A DNA stretch of 64,000 nt, taken from positions 35,249,001 to 35,313,000 of the forward strand of contig CM074855.1 in assembly GCA_037501455.1 (NCBI GenBank), read 5' to 3'. Below the pieces are notes generated by a model, which was given only the letters and a program-made list of their open reading frames with translations, was not told the DNA's origin and did not search any database. This document shows positions 10,613 through 21,971 of the stretch, one piece after another; the first letter of the stretch is position 1; every line of letters begins with the position of its first letter. Both the position numbers and the translations under genes were made by a program. The stretch is from Lantana camara. Its lineage: Eukaryota > Streptophyta > Magnoliopsida > Lamiales > Verbenaceae.

Positions 10613-13600
10613 TGTAACATCCCGCTTGTTCGGCCGTACAAGTACGCAGTTCAAGAGTGCTATGTGAGCATTTAAATTATTTTAATTACGCGTTTATTAT
10701 ATTATTTATGTGACTTATTTGAATTAAACTTGAACGTTATTTGATTTATTTGAACGTTTTTATCCTTTTACGTCGTTTTGAATCCGTTTGATTCCGTTTT
10801 CGTTTCTAACTTTCGTGATTTCGTGATATGCCTGATTTATACGTGTTATGAGTGCATTTTTATGTTCGTTGCTTGATTTTGTGTTCGTTTGATACGGTTT
10901 TCGAACCGTTTTATTTGTTAAGGGATTCGAGGGCCTAACTCGTTTAGCGCACCTTGGGTTCCGAAGGGCGTCACTTGAGCTCGGGAATTCGGGTTCGAAT
11001 TTCGGAAGAGGCATCGGACTCGTAACGAAGAATGGAAGCTAGAGAACTCAACCTTGTATTTTTCTAAGCCCGTTTGGTTCCCCGTATTTTGCCTGTATCG
11101 AGCCTCGCGTGCAACTTCGACCCTTCTTGACCATTTTGAGCATAACTTATTCATTTTTCGACCAAATTAACTAAAGTTTGAACCTAACTAACCCTAGTTA
11201 ACCCCTTGACCAGACTTTAACCTCCCTCACTTCTTCCCACATCAGGAAGGAGAAGGAAAAAGGGATTTTTCCCCTGCTACGCGTTACTCCATGAGAAGGA
11301 AGAGGAATAATGTGCAAATTCCAAGTTTTGGCCTCAATACTCGATCAAATCGCCTCAAATTCGAAAGGTTAGTCCATGAATGTATTCTCCATCTTCTTAT
11401 CTTTAATTTGATACGTTATTTGCTCATTTTCATAGAGATATGATCTTGTTTTGGCTAGCTTGATGAATAGTTAGGTCTTTTGTTAAAAATTGGAAGAACT
11501 TATGCCATACTTGCTTCAATCTTTGAATTTATGAATGATAAATGATCTCATGACATTATTATGTGATAATATGATCTGAAATTTGGAGGAAATTCGTTGA
11601 AAATTGATCCACTATTTTTATATTTTGTGAAACTCTTGAAGAAGAATTTGAGCTTTCTTGTCTTTGATCTTGTTTCCTCTTCATGTGCTGCGTGTTTAGC
11701 TGCTTCTTTGTACTCATGTTGTTGCCTTTTCGTTGCTTGAGCTGCTGCTGTGGTTGGAAGTCTTGGAGATGGCGAAACAGGGTTGGAAATTGCTGTTTTT
11801 CGCAGCAGACGCAGGAGGTCGTGCCTGCGACCGGGGGAAGAAGGATTTTGGTCGCGCCCGCGACTAGATTTTGCCCAAGTTTCGACTTGAACAGTGCTGG
11901 AAGGCTGCTGGAGGAGGTGTTCGCGGCCGCGACCACCGGAGAGCATTTTGGCACAGTTTCGAGAGGTGCTACTGCGTTTGTTTCGTTCGTTTCTTTCGTG
12001 TTTTGTTTGATTTTCTTGCTTCTTTCTTGTCTTCTATGCATATATAACTTGTTATATTATATGTTACGTGGATACTTGTGATTTAATTACGTGAATTCGA
12101 TGCTCATACGTGAAATACATGGCTTAAAATGTGTTATATGTTCTTCAACGTGCGTGCATGAACCAATATGACGTTTGATTTCCTCTTGTGATATTTTCTT
12201 GCTTCGTTTGTGATATGCATGCAATATTAACACGATGAACTATGTGTTATATGTTGCCTTATGAATTTATTATGTGAATTAGGTGCTCTTACGTGCAATA
12301 CGTGCCCTAATATGCGTTCTATATTTTCCAACATATATGTATAGCTTGATATTTGTTTATGTGACTTCGATGTACTTACATGTATTTTCTTACTCTTTTT
12401 ATGACATGTATGCACCTCTAATGTGTTATACAACGTGTTACGTATGTTATGTGAAATTGGTGGAGCTATTTTACGTGAAATATGTGAATATGATTTAATA
12501 TGAACTTACGTGACCTTCTAAGTGCATGCATGCATTAATATGACATTTCCTTATCTTGCATGATTTTCCTTATTTTCTTTTAGAGTGTCCATGCATGTCT
12601 AATATGTTGTATGGCGTGACGTGCTTGTTATGTAATCTTTATAAATTCGTTTAATGTGAAATATACGAGTTATGGATTGATATGATTCTATATGGCTTCA
12701 AATGACCTAATTGACCTCTCATTGCATTCTTTATGCATCGTTTGCATCCATATGCAATTGCCGAGCGTCTAATTGGTACATTTTGAGTCTAACATTGTCT
12801 TTTGTTCTTTGCTTTGTCTTTAGGTTCGTTTTGTGGGTGTCGAGGAGGTCTCTTAGAGGCGCTTTGGTCCGTTTCGTTCGGTTTGGTTGACGAGGTGAGG
12901 TTTCTTTCTTTTAGTTAAAACGACCTACAACCCTACCTGTATTTTGAGGCCGCATACGAATTACGTATATATATATATACTTAGATATGTGTATGGCACG
13001 TACTTTGTGGGATTTGTCCCATTTGCTATGAAATCATTGAAAACACTTTTATATATACGTAACCTATTTTACGTTTGTTTGATTTGAAAAGGGTTGGTGT
13101 GTGTGAATGATTTTGAAAATAACGAGATTACGACTTTGAATTAGAAGTCGGAAAATTCTGAAATTTTGAAATTAATAATAACTATGACTTTTGATCTTTG
13201 AAATGGGCCCGGGGAAGTGGTGTGTGATTCTTGGGTCGGCCATGGGGTCGCCGAGCTCTCTCATCAACATAACCCCATTTTTGGGTGACTAGGCCTAACC
13301 TCGGGAGGTCGAGGGGATGGCGGGTCTCCTTTTGGCTGACGGTAACCCCGTCGGTGGAGTGGGTAGGATTCCCCGTATCCGAACTTTTGACGAGAGAACG
13401 GGGTTGAGGGAGCGCTTCCTCATCCCCAACCGCAGAAGAAGGATTGATTATGAAGTTGGTATGTTTTCTGCTTTGATTTTGATATGAAAGGAGTTAGGTG
13501 GGTTTGAACTCGATCTCGCCGAGTTATTTTGATTCTGATTATGTGGATGGTTCGTGAAACGGGAGTGGACTTATAATTTCTAAAATTGGTTGATTTTGGC

Positions 13601-14226
13601 CTTCGGCCCTAAACCTTTTTATTTATATGTATTACCACGGGATAAAATGTTTTAGATTGCAAAAACCACGCCCCGGTTCATGAACTTTCTAATTTGAATT
13701 TGCTTTGCTCTTACTTATATGTACGTTTGCATGGGTTAGCCCCCTCACCAGTCTTTAGGATTGACCCCTCCTCGTTGCCTTCTTTTTCCCCTTTTGTTTC
13801 CTTTGAGTTGCAGGTTCCAGTTTTGAGAAGTTTGTGCTAGGCGGCGGTCTTCTTTCGAGCTTTGGGTCGTTTAGAGAGTCTCATGCATTTCGTTTCAAGT
13901 TTATTATATACTTTCGAGTTTGTGAAGGCATGTATATGACTATGAAATTAACTTGGAAATAATTATATATAACTTGACTCTTTTCAATTTTTGTATATTT
14001 GGTCCTTATGCTGAGCATGTTGTTTATATGTTTGAATCCTGGGCTTCCATATGCAATGTTTGTTATCTTGCGCACTCTGATTTAGAGTCTAGACCGCCTA
14101 GCATATGAGAGATTTTGTTTGTCTCCCGTTCGCTGTAGCTTGGCACGTGTGCGGAGTTCCCATTTCGTTACATGTGTTGGGATATGGTGCGGGGGGATGT
14201 AGTGCTCTGCGCTCCGGGGTGCTACT
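10613..14226 (+). repeat. Gypsy-D 5' LTR, about 3.6 kb
   Basis: Starts TGTAACATCCCGC and ends GGGGTGCTACT just before the primer site; the matching LTR2 ends GGGGTGCTGCA. It contains three 16-mer palindromes (11817-11934), a pyrimidine-rich stretch ending TTGCAG (13813) and no real gene. Overlapping short frames at 10760-11154 and 11548-12081 run in opposite directions and look fortuitous. Confidence 0.85.
11817..11934. repeat. Palindromic 16-mers in gypsy-D LTR
   Basis: GGTCGTGCCTGCGACC (11817-11832), GGTCGCGCCCGCGACT (11850-11865) and GTTCGCGGCCGCGACC (11919-11934). All are near-palindromes of the form GGTCGCG..CGCGACC, the same type as in the gypsy-A LTR (51606-51872). They lie about 1.2-1.3 kb from the LTR start. 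Confidence 0.85.
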
Positions 14227-14234
14227 TCCTAAAG

Positions 14235-14246
14235 TGGTATCAGAGC
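14235..14246 (+). other. Gypsy-D primer binding site (tRNA-iMet)
   Basis: TGGTATCAGAGC lies eight bases after the LTR. Gypsy sequence continues only to about 14261 (GGTTGCAAAACC, also present after the gypsy-B primer site) before CACTA sequence begins. Confidence 0.9.
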
Positions 14247-14261
14247 TCTTGGTTGCAAAAC

Positions 14262-16048
14262 CAGATAACTTATTATCTTTGACACATCTCGATACGTTAG
14301 CGGCATAACCATCAGGAAATTTCACCGACTTCAAAAACTTAAAAAAACCACTCTTCTCATTTGAGGACAATCTAAAGCATGCAGCTGGTTTTATAGGTTT
14401 ATTATCTCTTGCACGTACCCGCATATGCAATTCCTCCCGAATTCCCCAATCAAGTAAATGCTCCCTTGCAGTAATAATATCCTTTGTTTTTCCCTTACTA
14501 TCAAGAAGTGTACCGAGAACATTGTCACAAATGTTCTTCTCAATGTGCATTACATCCAAATTGTGCCGAATCAGTAATTTATGCCAATATGGCAACTCAA
14601 AAAATACACTCTTCTTAAACCAGTTTACTTGATCAGATCCACGTTTTCTTTTTCGATACATTGGATGCTTTCCAGGTTCTCCAAACTTATCCTGCAAGCT
14701 TTCAAGCCAATGTAGTACATCATCACCAGATAATTCCCTTGGCTTTCCACGCCGTTCCTCTTTTCCATTAAAGTCTCTTTTATTTTTGCGAAATGAATGA
14801 TTGCCATGAAGAAACCGGGGATGCCCCATATAACATGTATTTGTTCTCAATTGGTCAAAGTCAGTTTCATCATAACAACAAGGACATACATAGTGGCCCA
14901 TGGTTTGCCAGCCTGATAGCATACTATAGACAGGTAAATCACTAATCGTCCACAGTAATGCAACATGCATCCTAAAGTTTTGTTTGGTGCATAGATCATA
15001 AGTTTCAAGACCTATATCCCATAATTACTTTAGGGCATCAAGTGAAGGTATCAAATATACGTCAATATCTTTTCCAGGCGAGCTAGGGCCTGGAATAAGT
15101 AATGACATCATAAGAGATGAATCACTCATGCATTCATAAGGTGGCAAGTTATACACCACAAGTATAACAGGCCACATGCTGTAGGCATTGCCCAAGTTCG
15201 ACCAAGGTGTGAATCCATCGCTCGCTAAACCTAACCTTACATTTCTTGGATCTTTGGAAAAGTTGGGATATTGTGTGTCGAGATGTTTCCATGCTAATGA
15301 GTCGGACAGATGTCTTGTTGTGCCTTCCTCATCCACTCGTTTCTCCTTATGCCAAGTCATATTCGAAGCGGTTTTACTAGGCATAAAAAGTCTCTGCAAT
15401 CTAGGCTTCAATGGAAAGTACCTCAATATCTTATGAGGAGTTTTCTTACTCTTAGCATCGTCATATTTCCATCTAGACTCTAAACAAATTGGACACTTTT
15501 CCTTATTTTGATTTTCCTTCCAAAATAATGCACAATCATTCTTACATGTATCGATCTCCTCATATTTGCATCAGTCTGCCAACAACAGATAGCAATGTCA
15601 ACTTGCAACCTGGATATAAACTTTTCTGTTTATCTTCTAATAACTTTGTAAAACTCTCTGTTTCTACATGATCTTTGGTGTTCGATTGACGCGCTTCTTG
15701 CATTTCAGCTAATAGTTCATCTAATTCATCACCCAATTGAAAATCATCACAATTTATATCATTGTCCACATCAATATCACGTAACTGTCCGCATCACTAT
15801 CCTCTATAGGTACATTTTCCCCATGGAATATCCACTCGACATAACTGTGTGAGAATCGGTTGAGGTGCAAGTGTTGTTCTACTTCAGATATTGTTTTATG
15901 CACTGCATTATTGCATTTACTACACGGGCAACGAATTGTATTATCCGCACCCATCACATTTTGTTTTTGCAAAATCAAGAAAATACCGGACACCATTAAC
16001 ATATGATTCACTGAATGGGTTTCTATCCCTAATCCAACTTTTATCCAT
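14262..16048 (-). pseudogene. CACTA tnp2-family transposase, truncated and frameshifted
   Basis: The ATG at 16046-16048 opens a typical tnp2 N-terminus (MDKSWIRDRNPFSESYVNG). After a frameshift near 15955 the transposase-associated cysteine motif follows (IRCPCSKCNN...HLHLNRFSHSY). Further breaks occur near 15775, between 15430 and 15560, and at a stop at 15025-15027. Two long conserved blocks remain: 15025-15426 (TQYPNFSKDPRNVRLGLASD, FTPWSN, PPYECM) and 14262-14970 (SGWQTMGHYVCPCC, LPYWHKLLIRHNLDVMHIEK). The C-terminal half is missing, replaced by gypsy-D sequence just after DNKLSG. The intact enzyme would bind subterminal repeats and cut at the CACTA ends. I am confident of the family; no function remains. 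Confidence 0.93.
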
Positions 16049-16146
16049 ATCCTACACAAATAAAATACTGATTAGTGAAATACTTAATACATACAAATAA
16101 TTAATAATACTTAAATACTTAATAGTTAGTAATAATTTAGTTGTTG

Positions 16147-16202
<56 letters not shown>

Positions 16203-19200
16203 TATTTTATTATAATCTAGTGATTAAACAAAGCACATCTAGTGACAAACAATAACTGTGTTGATTCACAAAGCACATCTTCAAAATTTGCAAATTAGAA
16301 CAAACAATTGCATAGCTAGTGATAATCATGAGCTGCGCAACTACTAATAGGCAAAAAAACTACTGATTTGATTAAAGGAGGACATATTTGTGCAGTTTGT
16401 GACAAAAAAGAATGCATTTTGATTAATAATCATGAGTTGTTAACAAAAACATATATAACCAAGGTAAGACCTTAAGAAACGCATTCCAATCCTTATTAAA
16501 ATTACAAGAAATGCACATTAAGATTCCAAAGATATTAATACTAACCTTGTTTTTTTTTAATTTTATTATCCCACCTGCTTGCGATTCTTAGCGCACCACA
16601 CCGGAGCCAAGAAGTATTTTCTATAATAAAGCAACATGCAGTCAAATTGCTAACATATTTTGATATTTGTAAAACATATACCATTTAATAAATAAGTGAA
16701 TCATCTATTCCAGCAAAATAAATAAACATTTTTTTTCCAAGCTTAAGAAAAAGAAGAAGGAATACATGAAGGAATACACCATTCATCCACCTTACACCTG
16801 TCTCAAGAATTAATTGCCAAGATACTTATATTTTTTCCCGTAAGATAGGTAAATTTAGATTTTAGACTATGTGGTATCAATATTCTAAACTCTTAACTTA
16901 ATTTTCTTGTTTCTGAAGTTTCAATTTGTCTGTGTAGATGTGAATGTGCACATATCAAATGCTTCATGGGTATAATAAAACAAAAGGGAAAGCCAATGAA
17001 GCACAAAATTTGTTTCTATATTAAAATATTTCAATCTTCTGTAATGAGCTATCATCCTCCTGATTTCTGTGGTGGCATTTCAGGAGGTTTCACTCATGAA
17101 TGTGCATTCCCATTCTACGTTTGATCAAAAATAAATAAACATGCAAGTAAGCTGTGAAGTAAATGTTTTGTATTTAAAACATTTAATATTCAAAGTTCTA
17201 AAGGCCGCAAACAACTCTTTAGAAGGTCATATTTATGGGCAAATCAAAAACAAAACAAGACTAATTGATCTGGAACTGCTGTTAGAGCCAATGATTGAAA
17301 ATTTTCCCTATCTTTCCTTCAATTTTTTTGATTGAATAATAAACATAAAAATCGATTGAATCATAAACATAAAATTCTGCTCCCATAACATACAAATCGA
17401 TGATTTGTAAAGCTTTTATCCATATTTTCACCTCCTCATGTGTAACAATTTTATCCATAAATAATATTACCAAAGTACCTAAAACTAAACAGCCCCAAAA
17501 AGCACCTTGACCCAAGAACACAACTAAATCGCCCCAAACAACACTCATGCCCCAACCGATTGCACATCATTTTCAAAGTAAATATCATAAAAAGGGGAAA
17601 ATGAAATCTAGATCATACATACAACAAAATGAAAGAGAATTGAATACAACTCACCAGTTTCCACCCACTTTGTGAACTCAAGCCAACTACCTCTTCAAGA
17701 ACTAACAGAGAGAAAATTAGAAAATGATATTAATGGACAATCCAGATTTTAGGGCTAGGTGGAATTCAAAAAAGCGGTAAGGGTTGAGTTCTATTTTGGT
17801 TGAGTAAAAAAAGAGCACGCAAGAGTGGGAATTCTGAGAGGTGTTATTGGGGAGAAAAAACCTTGAAATAAAAGGGAAAGAAAAGGGTTGATTCGTATAA
17901 TTTTTAATGGGTTCCACTAAACAAATGGGTCATCCGTTAAATTGATAATTCCTATTTGAACATTTGAGTATAAAAAAGAAGTGTGTTTTCGAGTATTTGT
18001 ATATACATTATTAAAATTGAATTTATTTATTTTACCAATCCAAATGAGTGATGTTACTTGTTAGGGTCTTCCAAATAAAATTCTATAACTCATTTGTATA
18101 TAAAGTAGTGGAGGATCACAAACCATGAAGTTGATATCTTTCGCGCCATCATGTAACAAATCATATAATTATATTTATTATATGACTAACTAACATATTT
18201 TGAAAATTATTCAGTAAATTTAGATTAGGATGTCCTCCCTATATATATTTTACTTTATAACACCATAATTGATTTGAAAACAACAAAGCTTGAATTTTGA
18301 ATTTCACATAAATCTTGAAGAAAAACAAAGTTTGTGTTGACAATCTTGTATGTTATTTTATCTACCATATCTTACATCTCATTTGGTAGTCACTCTATAA
18401 GATAAAACATTAGGAACATTTACCTTTCAACATTGTACAAAGACCTCCCATCAACTAAAAGAAAGGTGGTTCTTTTTCACCATGATGCATCTTCTTCATT
18501 TGTTTCAACGCCATTCAATATAATTTAGTGTAAAGATCATTGAAACTCTGTTTGTCTTGTCATTAGTGATCTCGTTATGCGAGGTTACCAATCAAATAAT
18601 TAGATAAAGTGATATTATAGCAAAACAGATGAAGAGAAAGCAAATGTGATTTGAACAAATGCGTACCAAACAATAAACTCCTCATACAAGGAACGAATCC
18701 AAAATTATACAATCTTATATTTGAATTGTTGAATGTGAGACAATATTACTTGATCTGGAATCGGTAGCCTTTGATGGCTCTAATACTACAAGATGTCAAC
18801 AAGAATATGATCTCAAGTTCTCAACCTAGTGATACAAACCATATCATATATGACGAGCAACCTTAATTACGGTTCTTCTTTATTTTCATTACATTAAAAT
18901 AAAGTATCTGGAAAATAGAAATATACTAGTCTAATTAATTGTCAGTGAATTAATTAGCAAGGTAGCTGTGCTTAGGCTGTTGATGGTGCCGGAACATGTG
19001 CTTATAGCTTAGAAAGGCTTAGGATGAACTATTAGATTCAGGAAGGTAAAGATAATCTGAAACCACCGAAAATTCATCCGATTTAAGCTGACGCTATACA
19101 AAAATTGATCAGACTAATTTGAAGACTTCACTTTGCTTCACAATGACCACAGTTGTAATAGTCTTTAGCATTTAGGTTCTTGGCAATTTCACATCAAACT

Positions 19201-19440
19201 AAAACATAACCCAAAAACTAGTCCTGGTCTAGCTAGTAAAACACCTAGTCGTATGTCTAATTACATAAGCTATCAACAACAAATTTAACCAAGCAAAACA
19301 AGTCTATCAATTCTTATTTCCACTGATCTCCATTCAAAAACCCACGACCAATTGGACAAAACATTTTGACCATTTCTCTAATTTCACTTACGCGGGTGCA
19401 ACCAAACTATAAAGAAAAATAAAAAACAGAACTTCAAAAT
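16049..19440. other. CACTA interior, no recognisable gene
   Basis: About 3.4 kb of A/T-rich DNA upstream of the transposase and downstream of the NRAMP fragment. It contains a (TTA)n microsatellite (about 16150-16203). Minus-strand frames at 17282-17548 and 17717-17917 have no features I recognise. Part may be NRAMP intron sequence brought in with the exon, but I see no second NRAMP exon. Confidence 0.6.
16150..16203. repeat. (TTA)n microsatellite
   Basis: About 17-18 uninterrupted TTA units. It lies just upstream of the transposase start. Confidence 0.95.
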
Positions 19441-19957
19441 ACCTTCAGAACCTTGAGTTTTACACTTTCAGTACTTCCGCCAAGAAACACGAAACAATTC
19501 CGGCCCAATACGGATACTCCTCGGCCCTCGCGGCAGAGCTTCGCCAAATGTCGGCCCGTGGCCACCCCAATTCTTGCCGACAGCAGCGGAATCAGTAAAC
19601 CCATTGTCGTAGCCCACATCAACAGCCACAACAATGAATACCCAAGATTGCCCCCGCCTGAAGATCCCCTTCGAGATTCCCCGGATCTAAAAATGCTATG
19701 CGCATCAAAAATCCTGGACCCGTAAAAAGCTACAGCTTCCTGAACGAGAACGGCGGCACGGTGGAAGAATTGGGGGATTCCAATTCAAAATCGCTGATCA
19801 AGGTCTTATAGCGGGGCTCGAAAGCCGCTTCCTCATCATTGAAGTCGCCGTTCTTCTCCCCTGGCGACGGCCGGCAGAGGAGACGACCAGCAAGCCACGT
19901 CGGACAGTTAAGAAAATTAGAAAAGTGAAGTGAATTTTGGCGTGAAATGTGCCCCAT
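19441..19957 (-). pseudogene. NRAMP metal-ion transporter, first-exon fragment captured in CACTA element
   Basis: The minus strand encodes an acidic N-terminal tail (GEKNGDFNDEEAAFEPRYKT), then [20 protein letters not shown] with the DPGN metal-binding motif of NRAMP helix 1. [38 protein letters not shown] and, in another frame, EEYPYWAGIV follow. This is the order of the first exon region of plant NRAMP2/3/4-type Mn/Fe transporters. It is broken by a TAG at 19730-19732 where a Trp is expected, a 1-base loss near 19645 and a small insertion near 19517. A possible donor (GAA|GTACTG) follows the FLAE residues near 19490. The block is clearly more GC-rich than its surroundings. Only helices 1-3 of about 12 are represented, so it is non-functional. 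Its location between CACTA sequence and terminus indicates capture. Confidence 0.88.
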
Positions 19958-20023
19958 CTTTAGCTGAGTATACTTGTTTTTGAATGGTTATATAAAACAT
20001 ATTTTAAATTTTATTAAAAGTTC

Positions 20024-20110
20024 CAGGTAGCCTGATTGGTACAAACTTCTCCTGACGTGTATGAGCACTAGGGTTCGATACCCACCTCCAGCATATTATC
20101 AAGTTTTTGT
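20024..20110 (+). mobile_element. tRNA-derived SINE fragment
   Basis: Box A-like TAGCCTGATTGG (20028-20039) and box B GGTTCGATACC (20072-20082) are spaced as in a tRNA-type RNA polymerase III promoter. A T-rich tail follows. The sequence cannot fold as a full tRNA, so it is called a SINE head rather than a tRNA gene. Confidence 0.55.
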
Positions 20111-20335
20111 TTTTGATTGTACTTTTTATTTACTAAAAAATTATATTATTTAAATTTTATTTTAATTTTAATTTTTAAGTTTTATATATTAAAAATCTAA
20201 GGGACTTCCGAGAATAATTTTTAATTTGGAGTTTTATATATTACAAATTAAAAATTAAGGGAAAAAATAAAAAAAACAGAATTATAATTAAATTTTTATT
20301 TTTATAGTTTATATTTTAAATAAATTAATGGGATT

Positions 20336-21166
20336 CCCCTCTACCTAAATCAAATTTATCATGACAACTTTATTCCATATCTACCAGGACAATAAGAATT
20401 TATCACGGTAAATCAAATTTATTATGACAATATTATATTTTTGTCACAAGTAAACAACCTCTTCTGACAATAGATACGTTGTTACATAACAAATTTCTAT
20501 AATGACAATGAGAATATGTAACAAATAATTAATTCATAAAATAATAAAACTTTATATGACAATATTATATTTTGTCACAGCAAAGGAATCTATTGTAACA
20601 ACCAATCCTTTGTCATAGCATTATATTATTATAATGACAATGAGAATTAATCACAACAAAAAAATTGGTATTAAATAAAAATATTTTACATGACAAAAAT
20701 ATATTTTGTCACCACAAAAGCCCAATTGTCACAATCAAAATGTTGTCATGATAGAATATTTTTGTAGTGACTATTATAATTTGTCACAAGTATACGATTT
20801 TTTAAAAATAATTCTTTGTATGACATGATTATTGTTTATCGCAAAAAAAAAAAAAAAAAAAATTCTTGTGACAACATCAAAGTTTGTCATATATATAATC
20901 TTTACGTGACAAAAAATTCATCGTAAGAGTTTGAATTATTCGTCACTGCACAAGGTTTCATCTACCGTGACATACTTCTAATTATTTTGGGACACATATT
21001 AAATTTTGTCGCATAAATTAGATCTTATGTGACATTCAAAATATTTGTCACATAATTTTTCTTTTGCAGTGACAAAAATATATATCGTCTCTATAGTGTA
21101 ATCTATTGTGACAATATAATTTTTTGTCATAATAAGTTATCACAAAAAATGATTTTTTTTGTAGTG
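20336..21166. repeat. CACTA subterminal repeats and terminal inverted repeat
   Basis: Many copies of TGACAA/TTGTCAC-type hexamers to octamers occur in both orientations at intervals of about 20-60 bases. They end in the terminal GTAGTG at 21161-21166. Such arrays are the binding sites of the element's own proteins in En/Spm. An 18-19 base A run lies near 20843-20862. Confidence 0.8.
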
Positions 21167-21966
21167 CAACCGGAGAAGGAGGATTGATTATGAATTTGGT
21201 ATGTTTTCCGCTTTGATTTTGATATGAAAGGAGTTAGGTGGGTTTGAACTCGTTCTCGCCGAGTTATTTTGATTCCGATTGTGTATATGGTTCGTGAAAC
21301 GGGAGTGAACTTATAATTTCTAAAATTGGTTGATTTTGGCCTTCGGCCCTAAACCTTTTTATTTATATGTATTACCACGGGATAAAATATTTTAGATTAC
21401 AAAAACCACGCCCCGGTTCATGAACTTTCTAATTTGAATTTGCTTTGCTCTTACTTATATGTATGTGTGCGTGGGTTAGCCCCCTCACCAGTCTTTAGGA
21501 CTGCCCCCTCCTCGTTATCTTCTTTTTCCCCTTTTGTTTCCTCTGAGTTGCAGGTTCCAGTTTTGAGAAGTTTGTGCTAGGCGGTAGTCTTCTTTCGAGT
21601 TTTGGGTCGTTTAGAGAGTCTTATGCATTTCGTTTTAAGTTTATTGTATACTTTCGAGTTTGTGAAGGCATGTATATGACTATGAAATTAACTTGGAAAT
21701 AATTGTATATAGCTTGACTCGTTTCAATTTTTATATATTTGGTCCTTATGTTGAGCATGTTGTTTATATGTTTGAATCCTGGGCTTCCGTATGCAATGTT
21801 TGTTATCTTACGCACTCTGATTTAGGGTTTAGACCGCCTAGCATAGGAGAGATTTTGTTTGTCTCCCGTTCGCTGTAGCTTGGCACGTGTGCGGAGTTCC
21901 CATTTCGTTACACATGTTGGGTTATGGTGAGGGGGGATGTAGTGCTCTGCTCTCCGGGGTGCTGCA
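21167..21966 (+). repeat. Gypsy-D 3' LTR, last 800 bp
   Basis: Aligns base for base with 13427-14226. Its 5' portion was separated by the CACTA insertion and deleted. It ends in CTGCA followed by the TTGAT target duplication. Confidence 0.95.
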
Positions 21967-21971
21967 TTGAT

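Larger units (their letters stand above)
14262..21166 (-). mobile_element. CACTA (En/Spm) transposon, one end deleted
   Basis: The right terminus is the inverted-repeat end ...TTTTTTTTGTAGTG (reads CACTACAAAAAAAATC from outside), followed by LTR2 of gypsy-D at 21167. About 800 bases of subterminal TGACA/TTGTCA repeats precede it. A tnp2-type transposase pseudogene lies at the other side and is cut off at 14262 by the deletion that fused it to the gypsy-D primer site. The element also holds an NRAMP exon fragment and a SINE. A 3-bp target duplication cannot be tested because the left terminus is missing. Confidence 0.85.
10613..21966 (+). mobile_element. Gypsy-D: LTR retrotransposon remnant carrying a CACTA insertion
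   Basis: Two LTR ends of one element are bounded by the perfect 5-bp duplication TTGAT (10608-10612 and 21967-21971). LTR1 and the primer site are complete. All of gag-pol, the first part of LTR2 and the left part of a CACTA transposon are gone, deleted between 14261 and the transposase gene. LTR1 13427-14226 and LTR2 21167-21966 align without net indel with about 40 mismatches in 800 bases, so it is much older than the copia copies. LTR length and sequence style resemble the Tekay-type elements elsewhere in the window. Confidence 0.9.

Noticed and set aside
11548..12081. Opposed 132- and 160-codon frames inside the gypsy-D LTR
   Set aside because: They lie wholly within an LTR, overlap on both strands and have low-complexity composition with no domain.
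17282..17917. Minus-strand frames that might be further captured gene pieces
   Set aside because: No recognisable motif, low-complexity hydrophobic sequence, and no sign of NRAMP exon 2.
18766..18800. GATGGCTCTAATACTACAAG resembles a decayed primer site on the minus strand
   Set aside because: No LTR start or end, no polypurine tract and no pol remnant nearby, so chance similarity cannot be excluded.
20024..20110. Possible tRNA gene
   Set aside because: Boxes A and B are present, but no acceptor stem or anticodon arm can be formed. A SINE head fits better.
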